DNA of 64,000 bases. Source: Prostheceraeus crozeri. Taxonomy: Eukaryota > Platyhelminthes > Polycladida > Euryleptidae. Shown piece by piece: positions 11,950 through 21,300 of this stretch. The DNA lies in contig CAJQUW010011033.1 of NCBI GenBank assembly GCA_907163375.1, positions 124,001 to 188,000 of the forward strand. Reading direction: 5' to 3'. Within the stretch, counting starts at the first letter, position 1. Each line of letters opens with the position of its first letter. The notes beneath the pieces are model-generated. The model was given only the letters and a program-made list of their open reading frames with translations. It made no database searches and was not told the DNA's origin. The translations under genes and the position numbers were made by a program.

Positions 11950-14090
11950 TGCATCTGTGATGTGATTTCCAGCTCAATCGGCGAGAAAAACTGTTTCTTC
12001 AAAATTTTGGCAGAGTTAAAATGTGGGACGTTTTGGTGTGTAGGGCCCAAACGAAGCCTCGGATGAGAAAACGGAGGCCAGATTCGGATTCAGCGTGAAA
12101 TTCTGCATCGGTAGGGTGAATTTGAAAGCAATCGGAGAGAAAAAATTTTTCGCTGACGTCCCCCCCCCTCTGGACAGCTTGCTTCGATTTTGGCTTCCAG
12201 TGGATGGATTTTGTCGTGCGATAGCTCGTTTGAAAGCTAAGAGTGAGACAAGTTCAGTGAAATAATCGGCTTGTTCCTATCTGTCTTCGTTTAGATGTGA
12301 GACGCCATTTAAGATTTTGGGACATTGGCGAAAAACGACAGAGTTAGAATTTGGGACGTTTTGGGCTGTAGCTTCAAAACGAAGTATCGGATGGGAAAAC
12401 GGATTTCAGATTTGGAATCAGCGTGAAATTCTTTATCTGTATGGTGAGTTTCAAGTCAATCGGAGAGAAAAAATTTTCAACATTTTTCGAAAAAACGACA
12501 GAGTTAAAATGTGGGACGTTTTGGTGTGTAGGGCCCAAACGAAGCATCGGATGAGAAAACGGAGGCCAGATTCGGAATCTACGTGAAATTTTGGGTTAGG
12601 AAGGATGTTTCCAGCGAAATCGGAGAGAAAAAATTTTCACTGACCTCCCCCCCCCCCTCTGGACAGCTTGCTTCGATTTTGGCTTCCAGTGGACGGATTT
12701 TGTCGTGCGATAGCTCGTTTGAAAGCTAAGAGTGAGACAAATTCAGTGAAAGAATCGACTTGTTCCTATCTGTCTTCGTTTAGATGTGAGACGCCATTTA
12801 AGATTTTGGGACATTGGTGAAAAACGACAGAGTTAGAATTTGGGACGTTTTGGGCTGTAGCTTCAAAACGAAGCATCGGATTGGAAAACGGATTTCAGAT
12901 TTGGAATCAGCGTGAAATTCTTTATCTGTATGGTGAGTTTCAAGTCAATCGGAGAGAAAAAATTTTCAACATTTTTCGAAAAAACGACAGAGTTAGAATT
13001 TGGGACGTTTTGGTGTGTAGCGCCCAAACGAAGCATCGGATGAGAAAACGGAGGTCAGATTCGGAATCTACGTGAAATTTTGGGTTAGGAAGGATGTTTC
13101 CAGCGAAATCGGAGAGAAAAAATTTTCACTGACCTCCCCCCCCCTCTGGACAGCTTGCTTCGATTTTGGCTTCCAGTGGACGGATTTTGTCGTGCGATAG
13201 CTCGTTTGAAAGCTAAGAGTGAGACAAATTCAGTGAAAGAATCGACTTGTTCCTATCTGTCTTCGTTTAGATGTGAGACGCCATTTAAGATTTTGGGACA
13301 TTGGTGAAAAAACGACAGAGTTAGAATTTGGGACGTTTTGGGCTGTAGCTTCAAAACGAAGCATCGGATTGGAAAACGGATTTCAGATTTGGAATCAGCG
13401 TGAAATTCTTTATCTGTATGGTGAGTTTCAAGTCAATCGGAGAGAAAAAATTTTCAACATTTTTCGAAAAAACGACAGAGTTAGAATTTGGGACGTTTTG
13501 GTGTGTAGCGCCCAAACGAAGCCTCGGATGAGAAAACGGAGGCCAGATTCGGAATCTACGTGAAATTTTGGGTTAGGAAGGATGTTTCCAGCGAAATCGG
13601 AGAGAAAAAATTTTCACTGACCTCCCCCCCCCCTCTGGACAGCTTGCTTCCAGTTTGGCTTCCAGTGGACGGATTTTGTCGTGCGATAGCTCGTTTGAAA
13701 GCTAAGAGTGAGACAAGTTCAGTGAAAGAATCGGCTTGTTCCTATCTGTCTTCGTTTAGATGTGAGACGCCATTTAAGATTTTGGGACATTGGTGAAAAA
13801 CGACAGAGTTAGAATTTGGGACGTTTTGGGCTCTACCTTCAAAACGAAGCATCGGATTGGAAAACGGATTTCAGATTTGGAATCAGCGTGAAATTCTTTA
13901 TCTGTATGGTGAGTTTCAAGTCAATCGGAGAGTTTCAAGTCAATCGGCGAGAAAAATGTTCAACATTTTTCGGAAAAACGACAGAGTTAGAATTTTTGCG
14001 ATGGCTGCCTACTGTAGAGCCAAAACGAAGCATCGGATGGGAAAACGGAGGCCAGATTCTGATTCAGCGTCAAATTCTACATGGAAATAG
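11950..14090 (+). repeat. Outer array of about 487-bp units, left arm
   Basis: Units recur at about 12167, 12650, 13137 and 13626, each with a run of C (7-10) followed by CTCTGGACAGCTTGCTTC. Inside each unit a roughly 160-bp subunit starting GACAGAGTTAGAATTTGGG occurs twice in diverged form, so the array is hierarchical. ORFs of 64-100 residues across it repeat with the DNA and are not treated as genes. The left arm has one unit more than the right. Confidence 0.9.
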
Positions 14091-14159
14091 TGTATTTCCA
14101 GCTCAATCGGAGCACTAGAACCGGAGATAGACGGGATTTTTAGTGTTTGGATGATGGGT

Positions 14160-14220
14160 ATTACGTCATCAGCTGATCGCCACACACTATATAAGCTGAG
14201 AACCGACGGAGACTTTTCAT
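14160..14220 (+). promoter_or_regulatory. Promoter of the 366-residue gene, left arm
   Basis: TATATAA at 14188-14194 is preceded by TTACGTCA (CRE-like, 14161-14168) and the E-box CAGCTG (14171-14176). Transcription would start near 14220 and run inward. A donor-like AG|GTAGGT at 14243/14244 and an acceptor CTTTGCAG ending at 15441, six bases before the ATG, suggest a 1.2-kb intron in the leader. Confidence 0.6.
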
Positions 14221-14497
14221 TTAGAGGAGAACGATTGTCAGAGGTAGGTCGTCTCTCTGAGCTCCGATGATAGCTTCGGACATTCCAAATTCCAAGTTTC
14301 TGTAAGAAACCGACTTAGAAAATTTCATTGCTGATATCAGCTAAGCCGTCAGACTTAGAGGTTCGCCAGGAGATGGCCTTCGTCTCCAGGCCATAAAAGA
14401 CTCCAAAACTTTAAAGGCTCGTAACTTTGCTTCTACAAGTCCGTTTGACTTGATTCAAAAAAGGTTCGGTCGCTATTGACCTGCCCTAAGTGATGGA

Positions 14498-14521
14498 CTA
14501 CTTATAAAATTTTATAAGTAG
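14498..14521. repeat. 24-bp perfect palindrome in the leader
   Basis: CTACTTATAAAA followed by its exact reverse complement. Present also in the right arm (31805-31828). Confidence 0.85.
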
Positions 14522-14680
14522 TGCTAAAAAGTTGAAAAATTTAAATTCACTAGTTTTGGAGGTTTTCTGGGGTTTTCGACCCTGCTGAAGTCAATGAAAG
14601 CATTTTTAATGATGTCTGAGCCAGTCTTCTCATGGTATAAGCGGCTTTTCACTGAAAGCGAGCAAGACATGGAGAGTTTT

Positions 14681-14833
14681 GCTGTAATATTCCACTGACA
14701 GGGTGTTCCTTCGGGACGGCGGACGATGCCGTAGTGATAAGTGTGGCAAGGGAATGTGTCATATTTAAGACCGTAACCGCTGGGACAACTCATGTCTCAT
14801 GTTGGGCATTTGACACAGCTCTCAACGTAGCAC
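14681..14833. other. Conserved roughly 150-bp motif, copy 1, left arm
   Basis: Shares in order with copies at 16902 and 17845: TGTAATA, GTTCCTTCGGGACGGCGG (a small hairpin), TGCCGTAG, then CTCATGTTGGGC and CTCAACGTAG. The element repeats this motif three times per arm while the intervening DNA is unique. A structured RNA or protein-binding DNA site is inferred, not shown. Confidence 0.55.
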
Positions 14834-14926
14834 TTTGAACGCCAATCGGTTGAGTCTTAGCTATCTTGTCATGGGTGGCCTCTAAACATCTCCATTGCAA
14901 AACGCTGGTGAATCAAGCTCTCTACG

Positions 14927-14940
14927 GCTTGCTATCAAGC
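14927..14940. other. CTAT-loop hairpin
   Basis: Stem GCTTG / CAAGC, loop CTAT. Mirror copy at 31387-31400. Confidence 0.7.
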
Positions 14941-14995
14941 AGATCAAAGCAACAACTTGGGATGTTTCCTCAAGGTTTTCAAGTATGCTGAGTTC

Positions 14996-15013
14996 AAATC
15001 TGCTATCAGATTT
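14996..15013. other. CTAT-loop hairpin
   Basis: Seven-pair stem AAATCTG / CAGATTT, loop CTAT. Mirror copy at 31314-31331. Confidence 0.75.
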
Positions 15014-15059
15014 CAAATTTAACTAAGTCTAAGGCAGCTTTGAGGGGTTAGATCCCAGC

Positions 15060-15177
15060 TACTGATCACTACCTTTGACTCGGCGTTCCTGTTACCACTT
15101 CGGGGCAGTGACAATGATGTCTTCAGCTGTAAAGAGCGGGTATCGGGGAAGATCTCTCACTTCCCTAGTGATCAGTA
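15060..15177. other. 12-bp stem enclosing a 94-nt loop in the leader intron
   Basis: TACTGATCACTA at 15060-15071 pairs perfectly with TAGTGATCAGTA at 15166-15177. Mirror copy at 31150-31267. Confidence 0.7.
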
Positions 15178-15447
15178 CAAGGCCTTCGGGCTGTTGACGG
15201 GATCGAGTGCCACTCACTACACTCAAATCTATCATTCCTCAGCCGAGGCCTTGGAGTTGGGATAAGATCCCCTCTGAGTAATACCTGTAACGGTTTCATC
15301 AGCTTAACTTGTCTATCCTCAAGTAATGATAGCATTACAGTATGACTTTGAAAACATAATCTTCACATTTACTGACATTTTATTTCTATACGTTGCGCTC
15401 TGCTCAGGTTTGATATCAAACTTTCTCATTTTTCTTTGCAGTGAAAA

Positions 15448-16548
15448 ATGACCAAAGACGTGAATAAACGCCTACAATTTTTTAAATGCAGTTGTGGGGA
15501 TGTGTTTAGGGGTGAGAATTTTCACCTTCACCATAAAAAGAATGCTGCGCATAGTGTTGCGGTTAAGGTGTGGTTTTGTGTGTGGTGTAATGTGAGGTGT
15601 GATGAAAGGAATGATGCCTTCAGTGAGTTGCACTCGAAGTGTGTATTCAGAAAAATTTCGAAAGTTTTGATGAAGAAGATGATGTGTGGTGAGCAGGGAA
15701 TGCTGTATGAGGAGGGAATGTGTGCTCGTTTGCCACCAGTAGAGGTGGTAAATGTTGAAAAGCGTGTTGTGAGTGATGTAGATTTGGATGCGAGTACTTC
15801 CAAAAAGAGTAGAGTGATGTCGGTGAGTTGGATTTCATCGGATGATGAATGTATGAATGATGATTCGAGTGTTGCTGCTGCTGAGCGTGAGCTTGAGAAA
15901 GCTGTGAGGGCGATTGTGCCAGTACCCGAGGTGTTGGCACAATCAACGCCTAGACCTTCACCGAGGTGCGTTGAGAAAGTTGAGAGGTCGACTGTTCCGT
16001 GTGAAGTTGTGCTGTCGAGGGATGATGTGCGTGCTTATACGAATGTGAGGTATGAGTGTACAAAGTTAGAAGGAAGAGTGAGATCGCTGAAGAGTACGCT
16101 GAAAGAGGTGACTGCTGAGCGTGATAGTTTGAAGTTGAATGCTGAGAGTGTGACTCAAAAGTTAAGGGAGTGTGCGGCTGCAAAAGAGAGTATGGTGAAG
16201 GAGAGAAAGTTGAAGGAAGAGGCGGTGATGAAGTTTGAGAAGTGTGATCGAGAGCGAAGTGAGGAGCGCATGCTGAAGGAAGCGGCGCTTGAGGAAGTGA
16301 GTTTGTTGAAGAATGAGTTGGCGCGTTTGAAGGAGTGTGAGAAGGTGAAATCTCTCACAACTATGCACATCCCCATCGCAGGTGTCGTCCCTGACAAACC
16401 AATTGTATATCTAAATATAAGCAATGACGACACTCAGGAGTGCTACAGCTGTGCGGATGTCCGTTGCTACCATATAAATATTCAACACACCGACGACATC
16501 CACATAGCTTGTTCAAAGCCATACAAGTATCGTGAGTATAATGACTGA
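15448..16548 (+). CDS. 366-residue zinc-finger-like / coiled-coil protein, left-arm copy
   Basis: Uninterrupted ORF from an ATG six bases after a strong 3' splice site. Residues 14-35 have C14, C16, H28/H29 and H35. Residues 44-65 form a second possible zinc site C44-x2-C47-x14-H62-x2-C65. Residues 125-140 are acidic and Ser-rich (WISSDDECMNDDSS). About 195-320 is highly charged with heptad-like Leu spacing, a probable long coiled coil. The tail (about 325-366) is Cys/His-containing. A DNA- or RNA-binding, self-associating protein of the element is an inference; I recognise no family. The identical protein is encoded on the other arm. Confidence 0.8.
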   Translation: MTKDVNKRLQFFKCSCGDVFRGENFHLHHKKNAAHSVAVKVWFCVWCNVRCDERNDAFSELHSKCVFRKISKVLMKKMMCGEQGMLYEEGMCARLPPVEVVNVEKRVVSDVDLDASTSKKSRVMSVSWISSDDECMNDDSSVAAAERELEKAVRAIVPVPEVLAQSTPRPSPRCVEKVERSTVPCEVVLSRDDVRAYTNVRYECTKLEGRVRSLKSTLKEVTAERDSLKLNAESVTQKLRECAAAKESMVKERKLKEEAVMKFEKCDRERSEERMLKEAALEEVSLLKNELARLKECEKVKSLTTMHIPIAGVVPDKPIVYLNISNDDTQECYSCADVRCYHINIQHTDDIHIACSKPYKYREYND

Positions 16549-16814
16549 GATATATCATCATGCCATCTTTCCAACTCTTACTTCTTTCATTTCAGGAGCC
16601 ATAAAGAAGTAAAAGAAAGCTATTTCTTGTGAACGCACCAAACGGCCTTTTTAAAGGCCACTCTTAATGTGGCTAGATCGGTCCCAAGCCCGACAGCATC
16701 TTCGGATGTGAACACAGAGGGAGAGTCTACAATTAAAACTTAGTAAAATAGATGTGTGAGATGGATTCAACCCGAATCCTATAACACCTTTACATTTACT
16801 GACTATACATTTGT

Positions 16815-16826
16815 CCTGCTATCAGG
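16815..16826. other. CTAT-loop hairpin
   Basis: Stem CCTG / CAGG, loop CTAT. A looser relative with one mismatch lies at 16835-16848. Mirror copy at 29501-29512. Confidence 0.65.
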
Positions 16827-16855
16827 TTGTTTTGACTTGCTATCTAGTTGAATAG

Positions 16856-16873
16856 TCTCTTGCTATCAAGAGA
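16856..16873. other. CTAT-loop hairpin
   Basis: Seven-pair stem TCTCTTG / CAAGAGA, loop CTAT. Mirror copy at 29454-29471. Confidence 0.75.
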
Positions 16874-16901
16874 TTCACTTCTGCTCATAAAGCACATCAT
16901 C

Positions 16902-17051
16902 GCTGTAATACCTCCTTTGCTCGAGCGTTCCTTCGGGACGGCGGGTACTGCCGTAGAGGGATTGTGTTGCACGGGTTGTTCGTCGTTTGTTAGACCGAAA
17001 CCTCTGAGCCGTTGCTCATGTTGGGCGTTCGACTTCATACTCAACGTGACG
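16902..17051. other. Conserved roughly 150-bp motif, copy 2, left arm
   Basis: Contains TGTAATA, GCGTTCCTTCGGGACGGCGG, TGCCGTAG, CTCATGTTGGGC and CTCAACGT in the same order as copy 1. Small ORFs on both strands here differ in frame from those over copy 1, which argues against protein coding. Confidence 0.55.
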
Positions 17052-17253
17052 TTTTCTCTCGCCAGGTCAGAGTACTTCAGCCATTCGACAAAGGTTAGTC
17101 TTTATGATATGGAGTAGAGTGAAATGTAATTCATTAGATGTCCCTTCAATGATTGCTCCCATGATAAACGTTGATGAGACAAATGAAATGATTCTCATCT
17201 TCCCTTTTTCAGCGATTGAAATCTACTAACACACTACCGTATAATCGACCACT

Positions 17254-17359
17254 ATGGGGCAAGACATGATAGAGCCTCCACGCGCTTTGCCTGGGCAGTC
17301 TTTAGACTGGCGAATACTATCATTAAGTTGAATCTGCTATCAGTCAACTTGAACGTTGC
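17254..17359 (+). repeat. About 106-bp direct repeat, first copy
   Basis: Begins ATGGGGCAAGACATGATAGA and ends CTTGAACGTTGC. The second copy is at 17728-17834 with few differences. Each copy carries a CTAT-loop hairpin. Confidence 0.9.
17325..17350. other. CTAT-loop hairpin with two-part stem
   Basis: Outer stem AAGTTG / CAACTT, inner CTG / CAG, loop CTAT. Mirror copy at 28976-29001. Confidence 0.7.
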
Positions 17360-17373
17360 GTCGTGTTAGAGGG

Positions 17374-17381
17374 TATATAAA
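17374..17381 (+). promoter_or_regulatory. TATA box of the 88-residue ORF, left arm
   Basis: TATATAAA, 32 bp before the ATG at 17413, overlapping the first codons of a longer possible reading; this favours the downstream start. Confidence 0.6.
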
Positions 17382-17412
17382 CCACTGCCTCTCATTTCAT
17401 TTCATTTCAATC

Positions 17413-17679
17413 ATGCAGACGCCGAACAGTCAAGTCAGCTCTCCTCGCGGACCGCAGTTAAGGCCGCGAAATTTATTTGAGGAGTTTGTCAGGCTAGAGG
17501 AGCAAGACAGAGTTTTTAATAATCTTGCTCGGATTGGCAATCCGATGACAGCAACTGCTGTCAATCCAACGGAATGGTGCTACATTCCACTTTTTAGCCA
17601 TGTACCAGTTAGTGTGGAAGTCGACAGTGCTACCAAAGAGAGAGTCAAAGACTCTCTCAGTAGAATTGGTAGGGTGTAA
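17413..17679 (+). CDS. Small protein, 88 residues, left-arm copy
   Basis: The start at 17413 (MQTPNSQVSS...) is chosen because a TATA box lies 32-39 bp upstream; a longer 107-residue reading would begin before that box. The product is hydrophilic with a charged helix-like middle (FEEFVRLEEQDRVFNNLARI) and a Lys/Arg-rich end. No signal peptide, membrane segment or recognised domain. The same protein is on the right arm. Its end overlaps the opposite-strand 159-residue ORF. Confidence 0.55.
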   Translation: MQTPNSQVSSPRGPQLRPRNLFEEFVRLEEQDRVFNNLARIGNPMTATAVNPTEWCYIPLFSHVPVSVEVDSATKERVKDSLSRIGRV

Positions 17680-18059
17680 GATGACGTTACTCCCGAGAAC
17701 GAACCATCGGCTCTCTTAAGGGCCACCATGGGGCAAGACATGATAGAACCTCCTCGCGGTTTGCCCTGGGCAGTCTTCGGACTGGCGAATACTATCATTA
17801 AGTTGAATCTGCTATCAGTCAACTTGAACGTTGCAAATGAAGTTCGGTGTAATACTTCCTTTCGACGGGCGTTCCTGTAAAGGGCGGCGGTGAAACCCGT
17901 AGCTATGTATACCGCAAGGGACATTCGGCAATGGTCAATCTTGTTAAACCTCTCTGCGTCATGTTTGCAAGTGATTGCCTCTGTCTCAACGTAGTATGCA
18001 TTCGCGCCAGGGCGACATTTAGCCAACTGTCGAAGGTTGCCTAAAACTTTCCATTGCAT
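17580..18059 (-). CDS. Hypothetical 159-residue ORF, left-arm copy
   Basis: Open reading on the outward strand, overlapping the end of the 88-residue gene and covering one direct repeat and motif copy 3. Basic, with scattered cysteines; no recognised domain. Because it runs over a motif that repeats elsewhere in other frames, coding is doubtful. The right-arm reading differs by one residue (K/E). Confidence 0.3.
   Translation of the reverse strand: MQWKVLGNLRQLAKCRPGANAYYVETEAITCKHDAERFNKIDHCRMSLAVYIATGFTAALYRNARRKEVLHRTSFATFKLTDSRFNLMIVFASPKTAQGKPRGGSIMSCPMVALKRADGSFSGVTSSYTLPILLRESLTLSLVALSTSTLTGTWLKSGM
17728..17834 (+). repeat. About 106-bp direct repeat, second copy
   Basis: Match to 17254-17359. 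Here its ATG sits in GCCACCATGG, an ideal Kozak context, opening a 50-codon frame (17728-17880). The first copy opens only a shorter frame. Confidence 0.85.
17800..17825. other. CTAT-loop hairpin with two-part stem, second copy
   Basis: Same AAGTTG...CAACTT hairpin as at 17325, carried by the direct repeat. Mirror copy at 28501-28526. Confidence 0.65.
17845..17999. other. Conserved roughly 150-bp motif, copy 3, left arm
   Basis: The most diverged copy. It keeps GGTGTAATACTTCC, GCGTTCCTGTAAAGGGCGG, CCCGTAG and CTCAACGTAG. The hairpin loop that is TTCG in copies 1-2 is GTAA here with the stem still able to pair, as expected for a folded RNA. Confidence 0.5.
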
Positions 18060-18080
18060 ACGTTATGAGAACCATGAGTT

Positions 18081-18278
18081 CTACCTGTCTCTATCAATGA
18101 GACGAATTGATGAATGGAATGAAATGGGAGGACACTCACGTGCCACACGCAACATAACACACTTCTCTCTTCCGTAGTCTAACAAGCTCTTTACACATGG
18201 ATCGCAGTCGATTGCTATCCCTGTATCAGAAGTGCAAGCTATCTTAATTTTGTTTGACACTATTTCATCTATCATCAT
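18081..18278 (-). CDS. Hypothetical 65-residue ORF, left-arm copy
   Basis: Small outward-strand ORF at the border with the satellite, with cysteines in CDPCVKS and EKCVML. A donor-like GTGAGT lies inside it, so it could be the first exon of a transcript reading outward from the satellite. Identical on the right arm. No recognised domain. Confidence 0.3.
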   Translation of the reverse strand: MMIDEIVSNKIKIACTSDTGIAIDCDPCVKSLLDYGREKCVMLRVARECPPISFHSSIRLIDRDR

Positions 18279-18329
18279 CGTCCATATGAAATGTTTAAGA
18301 TTTACAAGTTAGACTAAGCGTTCTACTAT

Positions 18330-21300
18330 TTGTAAATGAAAGATATAGTTTCAACAGTTTACAGATTGAAAATAAAGTTTCAATAGTGTGTGTGTGTGTA
18401 TGTTAAGAATAAAGTTTTATCTGTTTGTATGTTAGAAATAGAATGAAGTTTCACCAGTTTACAAGTTAAGAATAAAGTTCTATCTGTTTATATGTTAGAA
18501 ATAAAATAAAGTTTCAATAGTTTGCAAGTTAAAAATAAAGTTTCAATAGTTTACAAGTTTTAAAATAAAGTTTAAATAGTGTGCAAGATAAAAAATAAAG
18601 TTTGAACAGTTTACAAGCTGAAATAAAGTTTTAATAGTGTACACGTTGGAAATAAAGTTTTAATAGTTTATGTGCTTCAAAATAGAGTTATAACAGTTTA
18701 TATGTTAGAAATAAAATGAAGTTTCATCAGTTTACAATTTAAGAATAAAGTTCTATCTGTTTGTCTGATAGAAATAAAACAAAGTTTCAACCGTTTACAA
18801 GTTAAAAATAAAGTTTCAACAGTTTACAAGTTAAAATTAAAGCTTCAACAATTACAAGTTAAAAATAAAACTTCAAAAGTTTACCAGTTAGAAATAAAGT
18901 TTCATCAGTTTACAAGTCAAAATAAAGTTTCAACAGATTATAAGTTAAAAGAAAAGTTCCAATAGTATGTGCACTAGAAATAACGTTTCAGCTGTTTGTA
19001 TGTTAGAAATAAGATAAAGTTTCAATTGTGTGTATGTTAGAAATAAAGTTCTATCTGTTTCTATGATAGAAATAAAACAAAGTTTCAACCGTTAACAAGT
19101 TAAAAATAAAGTTTCAAGAGTTTACAAGTTAAAACTAATGTTTCAATAGTGTATGTATGTTAAGAATAAAGTTAGAACAGTTTACAAGCTGAAATAAAGT
19201 TTTAATAGTGTACACGTTGGAAATAAAGTTTTAATAGTTTATGTGCTTCAAAATAGAGTTATAACAGTTTATATGTTAGAAATAAAGTTTCAACAGTCTA
19301 CAAGTTAAAAATAAAATTATAACTGTTTCAAGAGTTTACAAGTTAGAAATTAAGTTTCAATGGTGTATGCGTTAGAAATAAAGTTTTAGCTGTTTGTATA
19401 TCAAAATAAAGTTTCAAGAGTTTACAAGTTAAAAATAAAATGAAGGTTCACCAGTTTACAAGTTAAGAATGAAGTTCTATCTGTTTGTATGTTAGAAATA
19501 AAACAAAGTTTCAACCGTTAACAAGTTAAAAATAAAGTTTTAAGAGTTACAAGTTAAAACTAATGTTTCAATAGTGTGTGTATGTTAAGAATAAAGTTTT
19601 ATCTGTTTGTATGTTAGAAATAAGATAAAGTTTCAATTGTGTGTACGTTAGAAATAAAGTTCTATCTGTTTCTATGATAGAAATAAAACAAAGTTTCAAC
19701 CGTTAACAAGTTAAAAATAAAGTTTCAAGAGTTTACAAGTTAAAACTAATGTTTCAATAGTGTATGTATGTTAAGAATAAAGTTAGAACAGTTTACAAGC
19801 TGAAATAAAGTTTTAATAGTGTACACGTTGGAAATAAGGTTTTAATAGTTTATGTGCTTCAAAATAGAGTTATAACAGTTTATATGTTAGAAATAAAATG
19901 AAGTTTCATCAGTTTACAAGTTAAGAATAAAGTTCTATCTGTTTGTATGTTAGAAATAAAACAAAGTTTCAACCGTTAACAAGTTAAAAATAAAGTTTTA
20001 AGAGTTACAAGTTAAAACTAATGTTTCAATAGTGTGTATATGTTAAGAATAAAGTTTTATCTGTTTGTATGTTAGAAATAGAATGAAGTTTCACCAGTTT
20101 ACAAGTTAAGAATAAAGTTCTATCTGTTTATATGTTAGAAATAAAATAAAGTTTCAATAGTTTGCAAGTTAAAAATAAAGTTTCAATAGTTTACAAGTTT
20201 TAAAATAAAGTTTAAATAGTGTGCAAGATAAAAAATAAAGTTTGAACAGTTTACAAGCTGAAATAAAGTTTTAATAGTGTACACGTTGGAAATAAAGTTT
20301 TAATAGTTTATGTGCTTCAAAATAGAGTTATAATAGTTTATATGTTAGAAATAAAATGAAGTTTCATCAGTTTACAAGTTAAGAATAAAGTTCTATCTGT
20401 TTGTATGATAGAAATAAAACAAAGTTTCAACCGTTTACAAGTTAAAATAAAGTTTCATCAGTTTACAAGTTAAGAATAAAGTTCTATCTGTTTGTATGAT
20501 AGAAATAAAACAAAGTTTCAACCGTTTACAAGTTAAAATAAAGTTTCACCAGTGTACAAGTTAGAAATAAAGTTTCAATAGTGTATATGTTAGAAATAAA
20601 GTTTTAGCTGTTTGTATATGAAAAACTAAGTTTCAAGAGTTTACAAGTTAAAAAATAAAGTTTCAATGGTGTATACGTTAGAAATAAAGTTTTAGCTGTT
20701 TGTATATCAAAATAAAGTTTCAAGAGTTTACAAGTTAGAAATAAAGTTTCAACAGTGTGCACGTTAAGAATAAAGTTTCAATAGTGTGTATGTTAAGAAT
20801 AAAGTTCTATCTGTTTATATGTTAGAAATAAAAATGAAGGTTCATCAGTTTACAAGTTAAGAATAAAGTTTTATCTGTTTGTATGTTAGAAATAAAATAA
20901 AGTTTCGACCGTTAACAAGTTAAAAATAAAGTTTCAGATTAAAATAAAGTTTCAATAGTGTGTATGATGGAAATAAAGTTTAAGCGCTTTGTGCGTCAGA
21001 AATAAAGTTTCAACCGTTTACAAGTTAAAAATAAAGTTTCAACAGTGTGTACGTTAAGAATAAAGTTCTATCTGTTTATATGTTAGAAATAAAAATAAAG
21101 GTTCACCAGTTTACAGGTTAAGAATAAAGTTTTATCTGCTTGTATGTCAGAAATGAAATAAAGTTTCACCAGTTTAAAAGTTAAGAATAAAGTTTCAATA
21201 GTGTGTATATTAGAAATAAAGTTTCAATAGTGTGTATGTTAAGAATAAAGTTCTATCTGTTTATATGTTAGAAATAAAAATGAAGGTTCAACAGTTTGCA

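Noticed and set aside
12317-14118. ORFs of 64-100 residues in the 487-bp array (and mirror set at 32207-33519)
   Set aside because: They recur only because the DNA unit repeats, sit in shifting frames and lack start-site or codon evidence.
15528-16561. Opposite-strand ORFs of 66-99 residues under the 366-residue gene
   Set aside because: Shadows of the real frame; Ser/His-rich composition is the mirror of its Glu/Lys/Val codons.
16844-17117. ORFs of 66 and 89 residues over motif copy 2
   Set aside because: They lie over a motif that recurs in other frames, and neither frame is kept between copies.
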